In this document: positions 23,934 to 24,257 of the stretch, piece after piece
Position numbering within the stretch: position 1 is the first letter of the stretch
Layout: each line of letters starts with the position of its first letter
Program-made: the position numbers and the translations under genes
NCBI GenBank assembly: GCA_002331625.1
Contig: DCZN01000049.1
Span: forward strand, 16,263 to 40,519
Origin: Nitrospira sp. UBA2083
GTDB lineage: Bacteria > Nitrospirota > Nitrospiria > Nitrospirales > Nitrospiraceae
Reading direction: 5' to 3'
Length of the DNA stretch: 24,257 nucleotides
Notes under the pieces: generated by a model
Told to the model about the DNA's origin: nothing
The model's input: only the letters and a program-made list of their open reading frames with translations
The model's database searches: none

Positions 23934-24257
23934 TTAGTTCACGATCTCTGTTCCAATGCCCTTGCGCGTGAAGATTTCAAGAAGGACAGCATGCGGAATC
24001 CGCCCATCGATAATGTGCGCTTTCCCGACCCCATCGCCCAACGCATCGAGGCATGCATGGACCTTGGGGATCATGCCCTCGGTGATGGTGCCTTTTTTCA
24101 TCATGCGCTGCACATCTTTGCGGGAGACGGTGGACAGGTGGCGCCCGTTCGCGTCGCGAATGCCTTTGATATCGGTCATCATGAGGAGTTTTTCCGCACG
24201 CAACGCTCCTGCCACTGATCCCGCGACGAGATCGGCGTTGATGTTGTACGTATTCCC
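23934..24257 (-). CDS. argB: Acetylglutamate kinase, C-terminal part
   Basis: The 107 codons present are the C-terminal third of N-acetylglutamate kinase, the ATP-dependent second step of arginine biosynthesis; the start lies beyond the right edge of the window. Diagnostic segments are NTYNINADLVAGSVAGALRA, LLMMTDIKGI, GTITEGMIPKVHACLDAL and the end AVLLEIFTRKGIGTEIV, all typical of the amino-acid-kinase fold of this enzyme. The stop at 23934 precedes the M28 peptidase gene by 20 bp. Confidence 0.96.
   Translation of the reverse strand, partial: GNTYNINADLVAGSVAGALRAEKLLMMTDIKGIRDANGRHLSTVSRKDVQRMMKKGTITEGMIPKVHACLDALGDGVGKAHIIDGRIPHAVLLEIFTRKGIGTEIVN

Overview
The window looks like chromosomal DNA of a Nitrospira-type bacterium (Nitrospirota). 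I infer this from the general character of the housekeeping genes (a one-piece glycine dehydrogenase, PurU, RimO, a gamma-class carbonic anhydrase-like protein, ArgB) and the GC-rich codon use; no rRNA or other decisive phylogenetic marker is present, so the genus is a best guess.

Positions 4-6017 are a compact integrated mobile element of about 6.0 kb. The window opens on the last 21 bases of a tRNA gene (probably tRNA-Leu, with encoded CCA). The final 18 bases of that tRNA recur exactly at 6000-6017, and a tyrosine integrase gene ends 14 bp inside the tRNA-side copy. Reading leftwards from 4696 on the minus strand is one tightly packed, partly overlapping gene string: a small HTH protein, an unnamed 55-aa protein, a CHC2-type zinc-finger primase-like protein, a DUF3631-like P-loop ATPase/helicase, a hypothetical protein, a DUF5681-like (terminase-small-subunit-like) protein, an AlpA/excisionase-like HTH, a Cro/C1-type HTH and the integrase. 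A basic hypothetical protein (minus) and a small lipoprotein (plus) sit beyond this string, followed by about 340 bp of GC-rich palindromic noncoding DNA and attR. There are no capsid, tail, lysis, conjugation or transposase genes. At the 3' end of the helicase gene, two oppositely oriented sets of three 9-bp GGAACA repeats flank an AT-rich spacer, which looks like an iteron replication origin. Together these suggest a phage satellite or PICI-like island, or a similar self-replicating integrative element.

From 6018 to the end is host chromosome: a secreted Sel1-repeat protein; a secreted protein made of fourteen ~50-aa repeats; a Tat-exported class-V aminotransferase; gcvP; a membrane-anchored NTF2-like protein; an OmpR-family response regulator, its histidine kinase and a Do/HtrA protease (an apparent envelope-stress unit); purU and rimO; a gamma-carbonic-anhydrase-like protein; a SAM-methyltransferase-like protein paired with an ORF6N-domain protein; an M28 aminopeptidase; and the 3' part of argB. 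GcvP and PurU both serve one-carbon (tetrahydrofolate) metabolism but are not adjacent.

The strongest unusual signals are the satellite-like element with its candidate iteron origin, and two near-adjacent perfect DNA palindromes inside the ORF6N gene that each encode the same short peptide in the same codon phase.
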